Shown here: positions 60,604-64,000 of the stretch, piece by piece
Numbering within the stretch: position 1 is the first letter of the stretch
How the letters are laid out: every line of letters starts with the position of its first letter
Source of the DNA: Bacillus fungorum
Lineage (GTDB): Bacteria; Bacillota; Bacilli; Bacillales; Bacillaceae_G
Reading direction: 5' to 3'
Assembly: GCF_002746455.1 (NCBI RefSeq)
Contig: NZ_NWUW01000010.1
Location: forward strand, 1 to 64,000
Length of the DNA: 64,000 nucleotides
Notes under the pieces: model-generated
The model's database searches: none
The model's input: only the letters and a program-made list of their open reading frames with translations
Told to the model about the DNA's origin: nothing
Program-made: the position numbers and the translations under genes

Positions 60604-61109
60604 TGGCGATGCAGCTCAAATGTAATATGACCTAATTCCGGTAAAATTAATTTATTCATCGCAAGACGAACTGCTCCGCTAGACCCTGGCATGGAAAAGA
60701 CAACTTTGCGACCAATTGTACCGCCAATCGCTCTACTTAACATTGCGCTGCTTCCGATATCTTCTAAATAACTAATCATGCGGAACAACTCACCAAACCC
60801 GACAATTTCTTTATCTAATAACGCTGATACTGCTTCAATCGTTACATCACGTTTCGTAATACCAGTACCACCATTTGTTAACACGACATCAACATCTTCC
60901 TTATGATAACCAGCTAACACTGCTTGCTGAATACTTTCTTTATCATCTTTCACAATTTCATAAGAGGTCACTGTATGCCCTGCCTCTTTTAACAACTCAT
61001 GTAATAGTTGTCCGCTCTTATCTGTCTCTTCCGTACGCGTATCAGAAATCGTCACGATCTTGCAGCGCACTTCTTTTGGAGCTTGTTTTTTATGTTCCTT
61101 GACACTCAT
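60600..61109 (-). CDS. moaB: MoaB/MogA-type molybdopterin adenylyltransferase
   Basis: This 169-residue protein belongs to the MoaB/MogA family. It has [13 protein letters not shown] and [16 protein letters not shown] motifs that bind molybdopterin and ATP. It adenylylates molybdopterin before MoeA inserts molybdenum. It overlaps mobA by four bases (ATGA). No other cofactor gene is beside it, so the pathway is split over two loci in this window. GGAAAGATG precedes the ATG. Confidence 0.94.
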   Translation of the reverse strand: MSVKEHKKQAPKEVRCKIVTISDTRTEETDKSGQLLHELLKEAGHTVTSYEIVKDDKESIQQAVLAGYHKEDVDVVLTNGGTGITKRDVTIEAVSALLDKEIVGFGELFRMISYLEDIGSSAMLSRAIGGTIGRKVVFSMPGSSGAVRLAMNKLILPELGHITFELHRQ

Positions 61110-61275
61110 TTTTCATCTTTCCTTTCTAGTATACCTATTTCAAATCTATCATTTGATTGATTTAAATATGCCATACTAATTTTTTATCTTTTAAAATGAG
61201 ATTATACTACAAAACTATATTTATCTGTTTAGTTAAAGACATGGCAGTTAACTATTTTATTTCCCACTGCAACAT

Positions 61276-63072
61276 TTATAACAAAGCCTCCTCATCTGCT
61301 TTTTTTACAGCTTCGCTTCTTCCAGAAACTTTAAGCTTCGTATATATAGAAGAAACATAATTTCTTACAGTCCCTTCGGATAAGAACAACTTTTTTGCAA
61401 TTTCTTTATATCGAAGGCCCTCTTTAAGAGCACCTAAAACCTCAACTTCACGTTGTGTCAATTCATAAGGGTATTTTTTCGGTAAGGAACTATATTCGTT
61501 AAACAAGCGATTTGCAATACCTTGAGACAACATAGTCCCTCCTGAATTCACCAATCTAATTGCGGCTACTAATTCTTTGGGTGGAGCAGATTTAAGTACA
61601 TATCCTTCAGCTCCTGCTTTAAGTGCTTCAGAGACACTAGAAGCTTCTTCAAAAGTCGTCACCATAATTACCTTAGTATCCGGCCATTTTTTTTTAATTT
61701 GCTCTGTTGCTATAATTCCATTCATTTCAGGCATTTGTACATCCATAAGAACAATATTTGGTTGCTTTACTTCACATTGTTCTAAAGCCTGTCGTCCGCT
61801 ATTCGCGACTGCAATATTAAAACCAGTATATTCAGTCAATAACAGTTTTAAACTATCTAAAACCATAGATTGGTCATCTACTATTAGTATATTTATTTCA
61901 TCTTGATTAGGCACTTGCTCTATATTTAGGGTTGGAATTAAACAAGTTAGAATGGTTCCAGCATTCTCTTTAGAATCTATGTACAAGCTTCCTTGATATT
62001 CATTTAAACGATTTCTCATTCCAGATAAGCCAAATCCCTCTTGAATATATTCTATTCCTTTACCATTATCTTGTACCTGAAGCATGACATGACTCTTATG
62101 ATATTGTAAAAGAACTTGTATTGATTCTGCTTCTCCGTGCCTCGTTGCATTTGTCATTGCCTCTTGTAAACAACGACAAAAAGTCATTTTCACTTTTTTC
62201 GCTATGGTGTACTGCTCTCCAATTGTTCGAAAAACCACATCAACGTATGTATTACTTTTAAATTCTTCTATAATGTTAAGTAAAGATACGTCTAAATTTA
62301 GCTCTTCTTCTAATGGATCCATTTCATGAATTTGCATTCGAACACTCTCTAAACCAGATCGTGACATATCTAGTATATCCTGTAATTTTCTTTTTCCTTC
62401 TTGAGTAGTTAAATGAGGCTTTAAAGTTTCCATACTCAATATAACCGACGTAAATTTATACCCAACGGTATCATGTAATTCTCTCGCCATTCTACACCTT
62501 TCCTCGAGTAAGGTCATTCTTTCAACTTGTGAAGAATATTGTTCTAAAATTGCATTCTTTTCTTTAATTAATTCGAGTTTTTGTTTAATCGAATCCATAG
62601 AAAAAACAATTCTCTGTAACACATGTCCAACACTATAAATGAAAAGAACGTCAAACATACTTAGAAGCAAATGATTTAATTTATAATCAAAATTCAAGAA
62701 AACTCCGAATATATAGACAATAATTGTTAATGGCAATGTATAGAAGTTGGCTTTTCCACGACAAAAAAATGCCAATGTTAAAATTGCAGGAGAAAAAAAC
62801 TGTGCTAAGTGGTAATTGTAAGCAACATAAAGCGAAAGCCCTCCCACTAACATTATCTCTGCCAATAAATATAATTCATATCGAAATTTATATAATATTA
62901 CGGGTATGACATACAGTATTAAGGTCATGCCAAAAACACGCCCAAAAGGAAACGTCGGATTATCTTGGTACGTTAAGGTTGTAACTGCAGCAATCCAAAA
63001 GATACGAATTAGTATGATTAGCCAATGCTGCCAAAGTAATTTATTTTGTATGTCAGTCAACTCTATAAGCAC
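61276..63072 (-). CDS. Fused membrane histidine kinase and NarL-type response regulator
   Basis: One 598-residue polypeptide carries a full two-component system. Residues about 15-155 hold five or six membrane helices. A coiled segment leads to a HisKA_3 box (ELHDTVGYKF, His200) and HATPase (EAMTNATRHG, DNGKGI, GFGLSGM). A linker of about 13 residues follows, then a receiver (D399-D400, phosphoacceptor D444, T472, K494) and a LuxR/NarL helix-turn-helix (LTQREVEVL to the end). All key residues are intact. Kinase and regulator of the DesK/LiaS class are normally separate genes. The neighbouring divergent ABC ATPase gene is the probable target. Sensor ligand unknown. Confidence 0.9.
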   Translation of the reverse strand: MLIELTDIQNKLLWQHWLIILIRIFWIAAVTTLTYQDNPTFPFGRVFGMTLILYVIPVILYKFRYELYLLAEIMLVGGLSLYVAYNYHLAQFFSPAILTLAFFCRGKANFYTLPLTIIVYIFGVFLNFDYKLNHLLLSMFDVLFIYSVGHVLQRIVFSMDSIKQKLELIKEKNAILEQYSSQVERMTLLEERCRMARELHDTVGYKFTSVILSMETLKPHLTTQEGKRKLQDILDMSRSGLESVRMQIHEMDPLEEELNLDVSLLNIIEEFKSNTYVDVVFRTIGEQYTIAKKVKMTFCRCLQEAMTNATRHGEAESIQVLLQYHKSHVMLQVQDNGKGIEYIQEGFGLSGMRNRLNEYQGSLYIDSKENAGTILTCLIPTLNIEQVPNQDEINILIVDDQSMVLDSLKLLLTEYTGFNIAVANSGRQALEQCEVKQPNIVLMDVQMPEMNGIIATEQIKKKWPDTKVIMVTTFEEASSVSEALKAGAEGYVLKSAPPKELVAAIRLVNSGGTMLSQGIANRLFNEYSSLPKKYPYELTQREVEVLGALKEGLRYKEIAKKLFLSEGTVRNYVSSIYTKLKVSGRSEAVKKADEEALL

Positions 63073-63248
63073 CTCCCACTAAAAATCCCCTGGTTTTTGT
63101 ATATATTTTACATCATTATATTTTTATCATAGCAAGGTTATTATATTTTGTCACTGTACTTTATTACATTAATTTTGATACGTTGATAACTAAGAACACA
63201 ACTTTGTAAGGTTGCATTGAAAATTAAGATTAATAAGGAGATGAAAAA
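63073..63248. other. Divergent promoter region, kinase-regulator / ABC gene
   Basis: This interval should carry both divergent promoters and the binding sites for the LuxR-type output domain. CAACTTTGTAAGGTTG near 63200 is a CAAC/GTTG-ended imperfect dyad that could be one. AAGGAG ahead of the ABC gene is clear. No -35/-10 pair could be fixed with confidence. Confidence 0.45.
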
Positions 63249-64000
63249 ATGTGTGTCCTAAAAGTGACTAACTTAACCAAAAGAATCAGAAAAAAAACAC
63301 TTGTCAATCAATTGTCATTTAACGTAGAAAAAGGAGAAATACTTGGACTTCTTGGTCCAAACGGTGCTGGAAAAACCACTACAATTAGAATGATAGTTGG
63401 ACTAATCTCAAAATATAGTGGAACAGTTGAAATTAATGGAATAAATGTAGATAAAAATTTTAAAGGAGCTATGAGACATGTAGGAGTAATTGTTGAAAAT
63501 CCAGACTTGTACAAATTTTTATCTGGTTATGATAATCTTCTTCATTTCTCTCGAATGACACCAAATGTTTCTAGCGAACGATTAAACGAGGTTGTCTCTT
63601 TAGTTGGATTGGAGAAAAGTATTCATAATAAAGTTTCGACTTATTCTTTAGGAATGAAGCAACGGCTCGCTCTTGCAATTGTTTTAGTACACAAGCCTTC
63701 ACTTCTACTATTAGATGAGCCTACAAATGGGCTTGACCCTAAAGGTATTCGTGATTTAAGACTGCATCTAAAGAAACTAGCCAAAGTTGAAAATGTAGCA
63801 ATTGTTGTATCAAGTCACCAAATGGCTGAAATGGAAATGATGTGTGACCGCATAGCAATTATTGATAAAGGCAATATGGTGGGTTTACATGATATTAAAG
63901 ATATCACAAAAGAACAGGTAAGTTGTGTTCAATTTGAAGTAGATCGGACAGATTTAGCTATCCCAGTACTTCAAAAGTTATTAGTAGGAGAAGAAATTAT
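63249..64000 (+). CDS. ABC transporter ATPase, partial at window edge
   Basis: The first 250 residues of an ABC-2-type ATPase start with MCVLKVTNLTKRIRKK, after AAGGAGATG. It has Walker A GPNGAGKTT, Q-loop, signature YSLGMKQRLALA (SLGMKQR, as in BcrA-type and lantibiotic-immunity ATPases), Walker B LLLLDEPTNGLDP and H-loop SSHQMAE. The rest and probably the permease lie beyond the window. The gene is divergent from the fused kinase-regulator, which suggests peptide-antibiotic resistance or export, as in BcrA/LanF-type systems. Substrate cannot be read. Confidence 0.9.
   Translation, partial: MCVLKVTNLTKRIRKKTLVNQLSFNVEKGEILGLLGPNGAGKTTTIRMIVGLISKYSGTVEINGINVDKNFKGAMRHVGVIVENPDLYKFLSGYDNLLHFSRMTPNVSSERLNEVVSLVGLEKSIHNKVSTYSLGMKQRLALAIVLVHKPSLLLLDEPTNGLDPKGIRDLRLHLKKLAKVENVAIVVSSHQMAEMEMMCDRIAIIDKGNMVGLHDIKDITKEQVSCVQFEVDRTDLAIPVLQKLLVGEEI

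Overview
The window is a stretch of low-GC Firmicute chromosome, almost certainly from the Bacillus cereus group. Gene order follows the ytp-ytm-amyX-ytl-ytj-ytg-leuS-ytq-ytp block of Bacillus subtilis. Inserted into it are genes typical of the B. cereus group: a BclA-like collagen exosporium protein, a gerI/gerH-type tricistronic germinant receptor, two GerPA/GerPF-like genes, DUF3973 and Cse60 genes, and dispersed short repeats. Genes carry strong GGAGG-type ribosome binding sites and many simple stem-loop terminators. There are no rRNA or tRNA genes, no CRISPR array and no complete insertion sequence. The strain cannot be named from the sequence alone.

Layout. 0.3-15.4 kb is conserved housekeeping backbone, mostly on the minus strand: ytpR, ytpQ, ytpP, a DUF84 NTPase, an M42 peptidase, a quorum-quenching-type lactonase homologue, trmB, a pullulanase, a 2'-5' RNA phosphodiesterase, the dipeptidase pepV, a 16S pseudouridine synthase and a lipid-flippase homologue. 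15.8-23.5 kb holds a flavoprotein, an MFS exporter, a SRPBCC-ArsR pair with a candidate operator, a small sporulation pair ending in cse60, a CarD regulator and the glucose uptake/dehydrogenase pair glcU-gdh. 23.6-28.7 kb is a molybdenum cofactor cluster (moaD, moaE, mobB, moeA, moaC, moeB, moaA); its missing partners moaB and mobA lie at 60.0-61.1 kb.

28.9-41 kb is rich in spore-surface and germination genes. It has a roughly 990-residue collagen-like BclA-family protein, two GerP-like proteins, the germination receptor operon gerIA-IB-IC with nine 13-residue Q-rich repeats, and a histidine-rich putative coat protein with a sigma-K-like promoter. 41-45 kb has leuS under a T-box leader and an MFS transporter. 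45.5-49.6 kb has a minimal tyrosine recombinase, a BceAB-type ABC exporter without its two-component system, and two small proteins. 49.7-59.7 kb has the tRNA wobble-modification pair ytqA-ytqB, an ABC transporter pair, an amino-acid racemase, a PepSY membrane protein, ytpA-ytpB (phospholipase and terpene synthase), a gamma-carbonic anhydrase, a PAP2 phosphatase and a glycosyltransferase.

The window ends with a single polypeptide that fuses a membrane histidine kinase to a complete NarL-type response regulator. It is divergent from an ABC ATPase gene that runs off the edge. This fused kinase-regulator, the spore-surface genes, the unusually long structured leuS leader and several perfect operator-like repeats are the observations most worth following up.
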